61,521 nt of DNA from positions 1-61,521 of the forward strand of contig JAAFJL010000008.1 in assembly GCA_013298865.1 (NCBI GenBank), written 5' to 3'. The position numbers and the translations under genes are program-made. The first letter of the stretch is position 1. Every line of letters starts with the position of its first letter. A model generated the notes under the pieces. The model saw only the letters and a list, made by a program, of their open reading frames with translations. It searched no databases and had not been told where the DNA came from. The DNA is from Cytophagales bacterium (GTDB lineage: Bacteria > Bacteroidota > Bacteroidia > Cytophagales > Spirosomataceae). Positions 8,704 through 17,298 of the stretch are shown piece after piece.

Positions 8704-9051
8704 ATGGCAATTATTATAACCGAAGAATGTATAAATTGTGGGGCTTGCGAGCCTGAGTGTCCAAACACAGCCATATATGAAGGCGGTGTTGAATGGACTT
8801 GGGGCGGTGGCACCAAATTAGTTGACGTAGAATTAGAAGACGGAATTACGATTGGTGGCAAAGAACCAATGGCTCCAGTTTCTGACGAATTTTATTATAT
8901 TGTTAGTGATAAATGTACTGAATGTATGGGTTTTCATGAAGAACCTCAATGTGCAGCCGTTTGTCCTGTTGATTGTTGCGTGCCAGACCCTGACCATGAA
9001 GAAGACGAAGAAACGCTTCTTGGTAAAAAAGCATGGTTACACGCTGAGTAA
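8704..9051 (+). CDS. 2[4Fe-4S] ferredoxin
   Basis: Small electron carrier, 115 residues, cytoplasmic. The first cluster motif is [12 protein letters not shown] close to the N-terminus. The second is [18 protein letters not shown], with the longer inter-cysteine loop typical of YfhL/Fdx-type dicluster ferredoxins. Between the clusters is an insertion with [17 protein letters not shown], and the tail is acidic (DHEEDEE). A strong hairpin terminator follows. The partner enzyme is not proven; the divergent acyl-CoA reductase is a candidate by position only. Confidence 0.95.
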   Translation: MAIIITEECINCGACEPECPNTAIYEGGVEWTWGGGTKLVDVELEDGITIGGKEPMAPVSDEFYYIVSDKCTECMGFHEEPQCAAVCPVDCCVPDPDHEEDEETLLGKKAWLHAE

Positions 9052-9052
9052 A

Positions 9053-9087
9053 TTCGATGCGTGATTTTCGTTTTTCGATGTTAGGTT
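9053..9087. repeat. TTCGATG-word array, copy 1
   Basis: The stretch starts two bases after the ferredoxin stop codon and reads TTCGATGCGTGATTTTCG followed by a second TTTTTCGATG. Its first 25 nt match the element at 21829 with only a few changes, and a related copy sits at 10578. All three directly follow a stop codon. Confidence 0.65.
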
Positions 9088-9116
9088 TGTAAAGCATAAA
9101 ATTAAATAGCATCAAT

Positions 9117-9153
9117 AAAAAAGCTCCAACTTCTAAGAGGTTGGAGCTTTTTT
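9117..9153 (+). terminator. rho-independent terminator after the ferredoxin gene
   Basis: The arms AAAAAAGCTCCAAC (9117-9130) and GTTGGAGCTTTTTT (9140-9153) form a perfect stem around a 9-nt loop, ending in a T tract. Confidence 0.9.
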
Positions 9154-9427
9154 ATTGGTATAATCCTATTTTTTCTTGAAATCATAAACAAAGAATATTC
9201 TGTTTTTGACGACTTTAACCAAATAAGTTATAAAAATTAATAAATATTTAATTATTTATGTAAAAATGACAAAAATAGGTTCAATAACATACCTATTTTT
9301 AATCATTTTATGATTTTTTTAAGAAAACAGGTTATTTTTTTATCTAAAAAATTTGGAATATTAAAAATTGAAGTTCAACTTTGCAGTGTAATCAAGCATT
9401 TAATATAAAACAAAACCAAAGATTATT
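9154..9427 (+). other. AT-rich leader region upstream of the porin-like gene, no gene seen
   Basis: This 274-bp stretch is very AT-rich with stops in all frames. Apart from the candidate promoter at 9352-9383 I see no coding region or stable structure. Confidence 0.6.
9352..9383 (+). promoter_or_regulatory. candidate promoter for the porin-ammonium transporter pair
   Basis: TTTG at 9352-9355 and CAACTTTG at 9376-9383 are separated by 20 nt. This fits the Bacteroidota -33/-7 architecture (TTTG, 19-21 nt, TAnnTTTG) with one mismatch in the -7 element. It lies 44 nt upstream of the porin start. Confidence 0.4.
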
Positions 9428-10576
9428 ATGAAGAAAACCTTGACCACAGTATTTTATTTGCTTTTGGCATTTACAGCATTTTCACAGGAAAAGACAGAAA
9501 AACCAGAAGACAAACCAAAACTTACTTTCTCTGGCTACATTGATTCTTATTATATGGCAAACTTCAATAGTCCGAAAGACAGAAGTAATTTGGGAGCATC
9601 TGGAACTGCAAGGGCATTCGACCAAAAATCTGGTCAATTCTCATTAGGATTAGTTCAAACGAAATTAAATTATGCAACAAAAAGTTCTGATGTGGTAGTT
9701 GATTTGACATTCGGACCAAACGCAGATTTAGGACAGTACGGAAACGTTGTTGGACCTCTCGGAAAAGGAACAACTTCTTTAGCAATCAAACAAGCGTATT
9801 TCAACTGGAAAGCTACGGACAAATTAACATTAACAGCAGGTCAGTTTGGTACGCACATCGGATACGAAGTAATTGATGCACCTGTAAACTATCATTACTC
9901 GTTGTCTAACTTATTCAACAATGGACCTTTCTATCATATTGGTGTAAAAGCACAATACGCATTCTCTGATAAATTCTCGTTGATGGGTGGAATTGTAAAT
10001 AATGTTGACAATTTGAATGACAATAACCGCAAAAAGGGATTAATTGCTCAGGTGTTTTTTCAGCCAGTAGCAGGATTCAATGTTTATTTAAACGGAATTA
10101 CTTCAAACGAAGCTGCGGAAGATACAAAAACTGGTAAGACAGAAGATGCGAGTTATGATTTGTTGGATTTAACAACAACTTATCAGGTTTCAGAGAAGTT
10201 TATGTTAGGCTTAAACGTAGCTACTGGTTCTCAGAAAGGTGATTACCAAGGTGGTGGTGGTCCTGCAACTGCCAAAACTTGGGGTGGGTTTGCTATTTAT
10301 ACAAAGTATGATGTTTCGAGTACATTTGCATTGGGTGCAAGATACGAGTCGTTCAATAATAAAGATGGTGTAAGAGGATTACGCTTAGCTGACGGGACTG
10401 GTGTTTCTGTAAATTCAATCACAATCACACCGACAATAACAGTGGCAGATGGTCATTTATTATTAAAACCAGAATTAAGAATCGATTCATTCGATCAAAA
10501 TTTCTTTGAAGATGGTGACGGTAAAGCTCAAAAATCTCAATCAACATTAGGTTGGGCTATGATTTATAAATTCTAA
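9428..10576 (+). CDS. outer-membrane porin-like beta-barrel protein
   Basis: The 382-residue protein has a signal peptide ending LLAFTAFSQ and an acidic/lysine linker, followed by alternating amphipathic strands to the end. The last residue is phenylalanine (WAMIYKF), the usual signal for insertion by the Bam complex. It begins FSGYIDSYYMANFNSPKD, as in the putative porins that often precede amt genes in Bacteroidota. No TonB plug is present, so it is a passive channel or structural barrel rather than a receptor. The 144-bp gap to the ammonium transporter gene and the shared strand suggest co-expression. Confidence 0.8.
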   Translation: MKKTLTTVFYLLLAFTAFSQEKTEKPEDKPKLTFSGYIDSYYMANFNSPKDRSNLGASGTARAFDQKSGQFSLGLVQTKLNYATKSSDVVVDLTFGPNADLGQYGNVVGPLGKGTTSLAIKQAYFNWKATDKLTLTAGQFGTHIGYEVIDAPVNYHYSLSNLFNNGPFYHIGVKAQYAFSDKFSLMGGIVNNVDNLNDNNRKKGLIAQVFFQPVAGFNVYLNGITSNEAAEDTKTGKTEDASYDLLDLTTTYQVSEKFMLGLNVATGSQKGDYQGGGGPATAKTWGGFAIYTKYDVSSTFALGARYESFNNKDGVRGLRLADGTGVSVNSITITPTITVADGHLLLKPELRIDSFDQNFFEDGDGKAQKSQSTLGWAMIYKF

Positions 10577-10577
10577 G

Positions 10578-10676
10578 ATTCGTTTTTCGATGGTCGATAT
10601 TAGTTTTAATTTGAAAATGTGCGGTTTGGGAAATTCAATTTTCAAATTCTCACATTTTCAAATTTCCAAATTAAAA
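10578..10676. repeat. compound array: TTCGATG words then inverted TTTCAAATT words
   Basis: Starting two bases after the porin stop, TTCGTTTTTCGATGGTCGAT is related to the arrays at 9053 and 21828. It is followed by TTTTAATTTGAAAATGTG (10604-10621). Two forward words of the type ATTTTCAAATT lie near 10638 and 10654. The segment 10651-10676 is the reverse complement of the left arm with a 7-8 nt insertion. Confidence 0.65.
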
Positions 10677-10720
10677 ATATTCTGTAAACAATTCCATAAA
10701 CCCTTAATTTTCTAATCATT

Positions 10721-12079
10721 ATGACACAACAAAAACCTAATTGGCTACCATTAATAGCCCTTTTAGCAATTGCTTGTACAGCTCCTTTCTTTGCTTCATC
10801 GCCAGCAAGTGCTGTAACTGAAGGCGTAAATGCTGGTGATACCGCTTGGATGCTCGTTGCATCTGGTTTGGTATTATTAATGACTCCAGGTTTGGCTTAT
10901 TTCTACGGAGGTATGGTAAACTTGAAAAACGTTATCTCTACAATGTTACAATCATTCATTGCAATGGGTGTAATATCTGTAATTTGGGTAATGTTTGTTT
11001 TCAGTTTAGCTTTCGGTGATTCTATCGGAGGATTTATTGGAGACCCTCGTACATTCTTTATGTTTGGTGGTGTTTTTGAACACCCGTTAGAATTGGTTTC
11101 AAACCTTGACCCAAACATAAAATTAAGTTTCTCAATTCCTTTCGCATTGTTTGCTTTCTTCCAAATGAAGTTTGCAGTTATAACACCAGCCTTGATTTCT
11201 GGTGCATTAGCAGAGCGTATCAATTTCCGTGCTTATGTATTGTTCATGGTATTGTTCTGTATTTTCGTTTATGCTCCTTTGGCTCACTGGACATGGCATC
11301 CTGCAGGATTCCTTTTCAATATGGGAGTTCTTGATTTTGCTGGTGGTACCGTTGTACACATGAGTGCTGGTTGGGCTGCTTTGGCAGGTGCTTTATATCT
11401 GAAAAGACGTAAATCAGTTGTTGAAGCCAATATTCTCCCTCCTGCCAATATTCCTTATGTATTATTAGGAACTGGTTTGTTATGGTTCGGTTGGTTTGGT
11501 TTCAACGCAGGTTCATCTACGGCAGCAAATACATTAGCAGTTTCTGCATTTGCAACTACACACGTAGCGGCAGCAACAGCAGGTATTTCTTGGATTTTGT
11601 TTGATGTTGCTCGTGGTAAAAAAGTTTCTGCTTTAGGATTTTGTATCGGTGCGGTTGTAGGTCTTGTGGCTATCACTCCAGCTTCTGGTTTCGTAACAAT
11701 TCCTGCGGCAATAACAATTGGTGCTATTTCTGCCATTGTTTCTAACTACTTGGCACATTGGAGAGCAAATTCTAAATTAGATGATACATTAGATGTATTC
11801 CCTTGCCATGGTGTAGGTGGAATGATGGGTATGTTATTTACTGGAATTTTTGCAAATCCTGCAGTAAATCCATTGGCAACCAAAGGTTTAGCTTACGGAG
11901 AAACAACTTTGTTTTTGAAGCACCTTTTGGCGTTGGTAATCGTTTCTGCATTTGCTTTCTCGGTATCATATTTATTACTAATTGTTACTGATAAAATCAT
12001 TCCTTTGCGTGTAACGGAAGAAGAAGAAAGATTAGGATTAGATATTTCTCAACACGACGAGTCGTTGGTAGAAGCATAA
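10721..12079 (+). CDS. amt: ammonium transporter (Amt family)
   Basis: Trimeric inner-membrane channel for ammonium uptake. The 452-residue protein has a cleavable-type N-terminal hydrophobic segment ending SSPASA, then about eleven transmembrane helices starting at DTAWMLVASGLVLLMTPG. The family signature is present: GTVVHMSAGWAALAG supplies the first pore histidine and FPCHGVGGMMG the second. The C-terminal cytoplasmic tail LRVTEEEERLGLDISQHDES matches the Amt tail that contacts PII proteins. No glnK gene is adjacent. It is preceded by a porin-like gene and followed by a terminator. Confidence 0.96.
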   Translation: MTQQKPNWLPLIALLAIACTAPFFASSPASAVTEGVNAGDTAWMLVASGLVLLMTPGLAYFYGGMVNLKNVISTMLQSFIAMGVISVIWVMFVFSLAFGDSIGGFIGDPRTFFMFGGVFEHPLELVSNLDPNIKLSFSIPFALFAFFQMKFAVITPALISGALAERINFRAYVLFMVLFCIFVYAPLAHWTWHPAGFLFNMGVLDFAGGTVVHMSAGWAALAGALYLKRRKSVVEANILPPANIPYVLLGTGLLWFGWFGFNAGSSTAANTLAVSAFATTHVAAATAGISWILFDVARGKKVSALGFCIGAVVGLVAITPASGFVTIPAAITIGAISAIVSNYLAHWRANSKLDDTLDVFPCHGVGGMMGMLFTGIFANPAVNPLATKGLAYGETTLFLKHLLALVIVSAFAFSVSYLLLIVTDKIIPLRVTEEEERLGLDISQHDESLVEA

Positions 12080-12151
12080 GCCTTTCTTATCTCAATCTAT
12101 AAAACACAATCACAAGTAATGTAATGGTTCTTGTGGTTTTGTTTCAGAAGG

Positions 12152-12183
12152 AAACCCCTCCAGCTTTGCCAGAGGGGTTTTTC
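12152..12183 (+). terminator. terminator after amt
   Basis: The stem AAACCCCTC / GAGGGGTTT encloses an 11-nt loop and is followed by TTCTGTTTTT. Confidence 0.85.
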
Positions 12184-12399
12184 TGTTTTTTAGAATTAAG
12201 ATTTATCAGAAACGAATTTTCTTAAATATCCCCAATATTATCTTTTTGTAAATAAATTATGAAATTTAATATTAGAATTTGAATTGTGTACTCTAACTTT
12301 ATGTCCCAAACAAAGCCCTCTTTCAAAGTTTGGTTTTTGCTTCATATCATTGTTGAAATTTTAAACAAATTCAACCCCAAAAAAATAAACATTAACTTC
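12184..12399 (+). other. leader region of the TonB-dependent receptor gene, no gene seen
   Basis: The receptor frame is open back to 12286, but the encoded N-terminus there lacks a signal-peptide layout, so I treat the stretch as untranslated. TAACTTTA at 12294-12301 resembles a -7 element with one mismatch; no -33 element is correctly spaced. Confidence 0.4.
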
Positions 12400-15300
12400 A
12401 TGCAACAATTTTCCACAACATTCAAGTATGTGATGGCATTACTGTTTTCGTTTGTCATTACATTAAATTCCTTCTCACAAGTCACAACTTCATCCATTAA
12501 CGGATTAGTTACTGATGAAAAAGGTGAATTTTTGCCAGGTGCATCTGTACAGGCAACTCACGTTCCTTCTGGAACAAAATATGGCGTTTCTACTCGTGCG
12601 GACGGGCGTTATACATTACCAAACGTACGGGTTGGCGGTCCTTATTTGATTCAAGCATCTTTTGTAGGCCATAAAACTTCCAAGACAGAAGTTAGCGAAT
12701 TAAAATTGGGAGTAAAATTCATTAAGGATTTTAAATTAGCAGGCGAGTCTTCTCAATTACAAGAAATTGTTGTGAAAACAGATGCCGTGTTAAATAGCCA
12801 ACGTACTGGTGCTGCAACTAACATCACGGCACAACAATTGGCTATTATGCCCACTGTTACTCGTGGAGCATTTGACTTTGTAAGAAAAGACCCAACTTTT
12901 GCTGAAAACGGTTCGTTTGGCGGTAGAAATAGCCAATTCAATAACTTTGCAGTTGACGGAGCTATTTTTAATAATCCTTTCGGTTTGGATGCTGCTCGTC
13001 CAGGTGGGCAATCAGATGCCGAACCAATTTCTCCAGATGCCATTGAACAATACCAAGTTTCTTCTGCACCATTTGATGTAACACAAGCAGGTTTTACAGG
13101 AGCTTCTGTAAATGCCGTAACGAAATCTGGAACAAACGATGTGCATGGAACTGCCTATGGTTTTTTCAGAAATCAAAGTTTAACTGGCGGTAAAGTAGCT
13201 GGAGCAAAGATTTTTGTACCAGATTTGAGCCAATTCCAGGCAGGATTTTCGTTGGGCGGACCAATCGTAAAAGATAAATTATTTTTCTTTGCGAATTTAG
13301 AAATTGACCGTCGTTCAGACTTAGGTTCAAGTTTCTTGGCTGCTCGCCCAGGTTTGTCAGGCTCAAATGTTTCGAGGGTTACGGCGGCAGATTTAGAATT
13401 GGTTTCTTCTACTCTAAGCAAATTTGGCTACCAAACTGGAGCTTATGAGAATTATACGGAGAAAACCAACAACACCAAAGGAATCTTTAAACTGGACTGG
13501 AATATTAGCCCAATCCATAAACTAACGGCAACCTACAATTTCTTGGATGCCTCAAAAGATAAAACTGCTAACCCCTCAGCAATTGGTCGTAGAGGTCCAG
13601 ATTTTTTAACGTTGCAATTTTTCAATTCTGGCTATAGAATCAACAACAAATTGAATTCAACAATTGTAGAATTAAAATCAAACTTCTCAAATAAATTCTC
13701 TAATAAATTACAATTAGGATACGCTACTTTCCGTGATACTCGTGATCCATTTTCAACTCCATTTCCTTCTGTAAACATTGCAAAAGATGGTATCCGTTAC
13801 ATCGTGGCTGGTCACGAGCCTTTTTCAATCAATAATAAGTTAGGGCAAGATGTTTATCAAATCACGGATAACTTCAACATTTATGCTGGAGACCATACTA
13901 TTACAATCGGTGGAAGTTTGGAAAAATTTGAGTTTGATAACTCATTCAATTTAGGAGCATATCCTGGGGTTTTTAGTCCTGATTATGCTTCCGTAGCAGA
14001 TTTTGTAAAAGCAGCAAGCGATGGTTCTTTTGCCAAAGATGTCGCTGCAGCTTCGACAGCTTTCAAGACAAATAATGAAAAAAATACTTGGGCTTTGGCT
14101 GAAACAAACGTTGGGCAATTAGCTTTTTATGCACAAGACGAATGGCAGTTTAACAAAAACCTTACGATTACTGCTGGAATAAGAATGGATAAACCTTTGT
14201 ATTTTGATACAGCAGAGAAAATTCAGGAGAATATTAACAGAAATTGTTGCTATGATAAAGACATCACTTATTACGATGAAGCGGGAAAAGCTACTAAATT
14301 TGATCATACTGTTTTGCCAGCCTCAACGCCTTTAATTTCGCCAAGAATTGGATTTAACCTTGATGTGAAAGGTGATAAATCAACTCAAATCCGTGGTGGG
14401 ACAGGTTTATTTACAGGTCGTTTCCCATTCGTTTGGGTTGGAAACCAAGTGGCAAATCCTAACTTTTTCTTTTATTGCGTAACTGATCCGAATTTTAAAT
14501 TTCCACAAGTGTGGAGAACCAATTTAGGGGCAGATAAAAAGTTTGATAATGGTTGGTTACTTTCTGGAGACTTAATTTATACGAAAGACATCAACGCTAT
14601 GATTGTAAGAAATTACGGTTTAAAATTGCCAACTGGAAAATTGGTTGGTACTGACACTCGTCCGATTTATACAAATGCTGACCGTGCTGATAAATTTGGA
14701 CCAACAAATGCTTATGTGTTTTCAAATACAGATTTAGGTTATTCATTCAACGCTTCATTCAAGGCAGAAAAAACTTTTGCCAATGGTTTGAATGCTTTCT
14801 TTGGATATAACTACACTGATGTTCAGGATGCTGCGTCGATTCAAGCAGAAATCTCTTCAGATGCTTATGACCGTAATCCTGCGAACATTCAACATACAAA
14901 TCGTCCTGTTTTAGCTCCATCAGTTTTCGGAAACCAGCATAGAATTGTATTTGGAGCAAGTAAGAAATTTGTTTATGCCCATGGCAAAGCAGCAACAACA
15001 TTCTCGTTGTTTGCAGAATACGACAAAGGTGGAAGATACAGCTACACTTATGGTGGAGACATCAATAACGACGGTTCTGGTTTGAACGATTTATTGTACA
15101 TCCCGACTGATGGACAAATAGATGCCATGAAATTTACAGGAACTACTCCAGAACAAGCAATCCAGAGAGCTGGTTTCAAGTCATACATCGCACAGGATGC
15201 TTATTTAAGTGCGAATCGTGGAGCTTATGCTGAAAAGTACGCAAATCTTAGCCCATGGTATTCTAAATGGGATTTGTCTATATTCCAAGATTTTAATGTT

Positions 15301-15540
15301 GCAAAAGGACATACAATCCAACTAAGTTTCACAATGTTGAATTTGGGTAACTTCATCAGTTCAGATTGGGGAGTTCGTCAGGTGGCTTCAATCACGAGTT
15401 TAGTTCAGCCTTTGGGTGTAAGTGTTGCAAATGGTGTACCGACATATAGCTTCGATACTGCTCAGAAAAGTACATTTTATAACGATAACGGATTGCCTTC
15501 TCGTTGGCAAGGGCAACTTGGTTTGAGATACAGATTCTAA
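12400..15540 (+). CDS. TonB-dependent receptor, Oar-like, with N-terminal carboxypeptidase-regulatory domain
   Basis: Outer-membrane TonB-dependent protein of 1046 residues. The start at 12400 gives MQQFSTTFKYV and a signal peptide ending LNSFSQ. Residues about 25-105 form a CarboxypepD_reg-like Ig domain (INGLVTDEKGEFLPGASV, then GRYTLPNVRVGG). Next comes a plug domain with FAVDGAIFNNPFG and SAPFDVTQAGFTGASVNAVT, as in Oar proteins, and a long barrel ending QLGLRYRF with terminal Phe. No SusD-like partner follows, so the Oar type, which handles peptides, proteins or adhesion, is more likely than a SusC glycan importer. It is monocistronic, bounded by terminators on both sides. Confidence 0.92.
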   Translation: MQQFSTTFKYVMALLFSFVITLNSFSQVTTSSINGLVTDEKGEFLPGASVQATHVPSGTKYGVSTRADGRYTLPNVRVGGPYLIQASFVGHKTSKTEVSELKLGVKFIKDFKLAGESSQLQEIVVKTDAVLNSQRTGAATNITAQQLAIMPTVTRGAFDFVRKDPTFAENGSFGGRNSQFNNFAVDGAIFNNPFGLDAARPGGQSDAEPISPDAIEQYQVSSAPFDVTQAGFTGASVNAVTKSGTNDVHGTAYGFFRNQSLTGGKVAGAKIFVPDLSQFQAGFSLGGPIVKDKLFFFANLEIDRRSDLGSSFLAARPGLSGSNVSRVTAADLELVSSTLSKFGYQTGAYENYTEKTNNTKGIFKLDWNISPIHKLTATYNFLDASKDKTANPSAIGRRGPDFLTLQFFNSGYRINNKLNSTIVELKSNFSNKFSNKLQLGYATFRDTRDPFSTPFPSVNIAKDGIRYIVAGHEPFSINNKLGQDVYQITDNFNIYAGDHTITIGGSLEKFEFDNSFNLGAYPGVFSPDYASVADFVKAASDGSFAKDVAAASTAFKTNNEKNTWALAETNVGQLAFYAQDEWQFNKNLTITAGIRMDKPLYFDTAEKIQENINRNCCYDKDITYYDEAGKATKFDHTVLPASTPLISPRIGFNLDVKGDKSTQIRGGTGLFTGRFPFVWVGNQVANPNFFFYCVTDPNFKFPQVWRTNLGADKKFDNGWLLSGDLIYTKDINAMIVRNYGLKLPTGKLVGTDTRPIYTNADRADKFGPTNAYVFSNTDLGYSFNASFKAEKTFANGLNAFFGYNYTDVQDAASIQAEISSDAYDRNPANIQHTNRPVLAPSVFGNQHRIVFGASKKFVYAHGKAATTFSLFAEYDKGGRYSYTYGGDINNDGSGLNDLLYIPTDGQIDAMKFTGTTPEQAIQRAGFKSYIAQDAYLSANRGAYAEKYANLSPWYSKWDLSIFQDFNVAKGHTIQLSFTMLNLGNFISSDWGVRQVASITSLVQPLGVSVANGVPTYSFDTAQKSTFYNDNGLPSRWQGQLGLRYRF

Positions 15541-15562
15541 TGTTTTCAAACTAAATTTCAAC

Positions 15563-15594
15563 AAAAAAGCCGAGACAGTTGTCTTGGCTTTTTT
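15563..15594. terminator. bidirectional terminator between convergent genes
   Basis: The arms AAAAAAGCCGAGAC and GTCTTGGCTTTTTT pair with one G-T wobble around a 4-nt loop. A-tract on one side and T-tract on the other suit both the receptor gene and the convergent lipoprotein gene. Confidence 0.85.
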
Positions 15595-15607
15595 GTTGTG
15601 TTAGACA

Positions 15608-16261
15608 TTAATCTACCAAGTAGGTTGTAATCTTACGTTCAAAAGGTCCTACTTGTAAAATCTTTTGATCTTGGAATGCAAACGGGTCAAAGTAGTGATA
15701 ACTCCCCGATGGAGTTTTTACCATAATTGCCATCTTGTCTGTTCCTTCAAATCCAACAAAATACCCCAAATTAAACCAAAAAGGTAAGTCTTTGGTATCA
15801 ATACTACTTTTTCTACTTCCGTAGGGTTCAAATAAAGCTAAAGGAAGGTTTACCTTAAAAGTTTCTGAATATTCCCCATGTGAGATTACTTTGGTTGTAC
15901 AAGGATATACATTGTACTCTACTTTAATATTTTTGGGTACATCAATCATAGATTTGGCAATCAAAACTCCATCAGAACCAACAATATTATAAGTTATATT
16001 TTTATCAAAATCAGTCAGTCCATCTTTTGGGAAAGAGTGATAAATTTTATTAAAAAGATAAATATCAGATGACGTTTTGTTTTTGAAACGATATGAAATT
16101 TGCAATGAAGATTTAGTTGATTGCACAACCTGCACATTCATTTCTGCATCACTATTAGAAACTGATAAAGTTTGTTCCATTGATTTATTTTTTTGATTTT
16201 GTTCGGGTGAACAACATAAACTCACCCAAAAAACTGAGACTATTATCAGAAAAAATTTCAT
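15608..16261 (-). CDS. lipoprotein, candidate immunity protein for the PAAR effector
   Basis: The 217-residue protein has a lipoprotein-type start (FLIIVSVFWVSLCCS), so it is probably membrane-anchored in the periplasm. The remainder is predicted beta-rich, including SLQISYRFKNKTSSDIYLFN and KTPSGSYHYFDP, and looks like an Ig-like or protease-inhibitor-type sandwich. I recognise no named family. Its start is 4 bp after the stop of the PAAR-metalloprotease gene, so the two are almost certainly co-transcribed and perhaps translationally coupled. By analogy with effector-immunity pairs it is a good candidate inhibitor of the neighbouring protease. That role is inferred only from position, size and export signal. 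Confidence 0.55.
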   Translation of the reverse strand: MKFFLIIVSVFWVSLCCSPEQNQKNKSMEQTLSVSNSDAEMNVQVVQSTKSSLQISYRFKNKTSSDIYLFNKIYHSFPKDGLTDFDKNITYNIVGSDGVLIAKSMIDVPKNIKVEYNVYPCTTKVISHGEYSETFKVNLPLALFEPYGSRKSSIDTKDLPFWFNLGYFVGFEGTDKMAIMVKTPSGSYHYFDPFAFQDQKILQVGPFERKITTYLVD

Positions 16262-16265
16262 ACTA

Positions 16266-17213
16266 TTAATACCATTTTCGCTCTGGCTGCGGTGGATTCC
16301 ACTCTTTTCTTAACTTATTTTCATTAAAATCATCCTTATCGTGTGGAGGAATTCCTGCTGTGTGTAACTCATCTAAGTCCATTTGAGGGGCTGTTGCACT
16401 ACCATCAGGGTTGGGTTTACTATCGTTAGCGTCTGTATTAGGATAAAAAGTTCCATGAACCCCATGGTCGGCATGAATAAGTTCATGTCCTAAACCAATT
16501 GCAGGTGGGCGAGTTTGCCACGGTTGAGTTGGATTAGGACTACTGGTAGGTGAATCGGGATTGTAAGAAACTACAACAGATTCCATCGGAGTACCTGGAG
16601 TACCATCTGCTTTTCTGTTGGCTGAAGGATTAAAAGATGTTGCGTTTCCTTCCGTTGTATGTTCAACGGAAACTTTTTTCCCTGAATCATTCAAAGATTG
16701 TAATAAATTATGACCTGTGGGTGTACCATTCAAAGCAATTAAATCTTGTAACGCTTTTCCTTGAAAACTTGGGTCGTTAGGGTCTCCAACAATCCTTATT
16801 TCGCCATACTTAATTACTGGTGGAACGCCCAATACCATGTCTAATAATGACTGAGGTTCAACTGTAATGGGGAAGTCTCCAAAAGGAGATGCGGAACCTC
16901 CGCCACCAACTTCTCCAATTAAGACCGTTGGAAATCCACCCACAATTACGCCTCCATGTGCTGTATTATCACCCATTCTGGCTGCTGGTAGTCCGCCAAT
17001 AAATACACCCGCAGAACCTTTAATAATCATATCTGGCGGACCAACACATAAACACATATTACTCAATACTGCCGCAGGTAGTCCACCAATTAAAACAACT
17101 GGTACTCCTGGCGGAAGAATCGGTCCGCCTACATGAGGAATTGTTCCAATAAATATAGGAGTTTGCATCGGGCAAGTATGCATATCCGAAACACGTGCGG
17201 CTGGTTGTCCCAT
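16266..17213 (-). CDS. PAAR-domain effector with C-terminal M91-type zinc metallopeptidase
   Basis: A 315-residue fusion without a signal peptide. Residues 1-110 are a PAAR repeat domain: PAARVSDMHTCP, then repeated GGxPxxxIGG turns, and PAARMGDNTAHGG. PAAR proteins cap the spike of contractile secretion systems such as T6SS. The C-terminal part carries HELIH at residues 243-247 (LGHELIHADHG), then DELHTAGIP with Glu282 and a final NENKLRKEWNPPQPERKWY. This arrangement matches peptidase family M91, known from the type III effector NleD. No T6SS core gene is in the window, so it is an orphan effector here. It has its own -7-like element at 17235-17242. The target substrate is unknown. Confidence 0.8.
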   Translation of the reverse strand: MGQPAARVSDMHTCPMQTPIFIGTIPHVGGPILPPGVPVVLIGGLPAAVLSNMCLCVGPPDMIIKGSAGVFIGGLPAARMGDNTAHGGVIVGGFPTVLIGEVGGGGSASPFGDFPITVEPQSLLDMVLGVPPVIKYGEIRIVGDPNDPSFQGKALQDLIALNGTPTGHNLLQSLNDSGKKVSVEHTTEGNATSFNPSANRKADGTPGTPMESVVVSYNPDSPTSSPNPTQPWQTRPPAIGLGHELIHADHGVHGTFYPNTDANDSKPNPDGSATAPQMDLDELHTAGIPPHDKDDFNENKLRKEWNPPQPERKWY

Positions 17214-17234
17214 TGTTTTTTACTTTTGTTCAAA

Positions 17235-17242
17235 CAAATGTA
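17235..17242 (-). promoter_or_regulatory. candidate -7 element for the PAAR effector gene
   Basis: On the minus strand this reads TACATTTG, an exact TAnnTTTG match, 22 nt upstream of the effector start. It suggests transcription independent of the preceding DUF5686 gene. No -33 element is properly spaced. Confidence 0.3.
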
Positions 17243-17298
17243 AAAACTTTAATTACAACTACATCACTGAAAATCAAATACTTAGAATACGGTAATTC

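Noticed and set aside
10903..11736. Antisense frames within amt
   Set aside because: Mirror of conserved membrane helices of amt; no start context or recognizable protein.
12080..12151. Riboswitch or small RNA downstream of amt
   Set aside because: Only the ordinary terminator hairpin is convincing; no conserved riboswitch core could be recognised.
12286..12399. N-terminal extension of the TonB-dependent receptor
   Set aside because: It would bury the signal peptide 38 residues inside the protein; ATG at 12400 gives a normal signal peptide.
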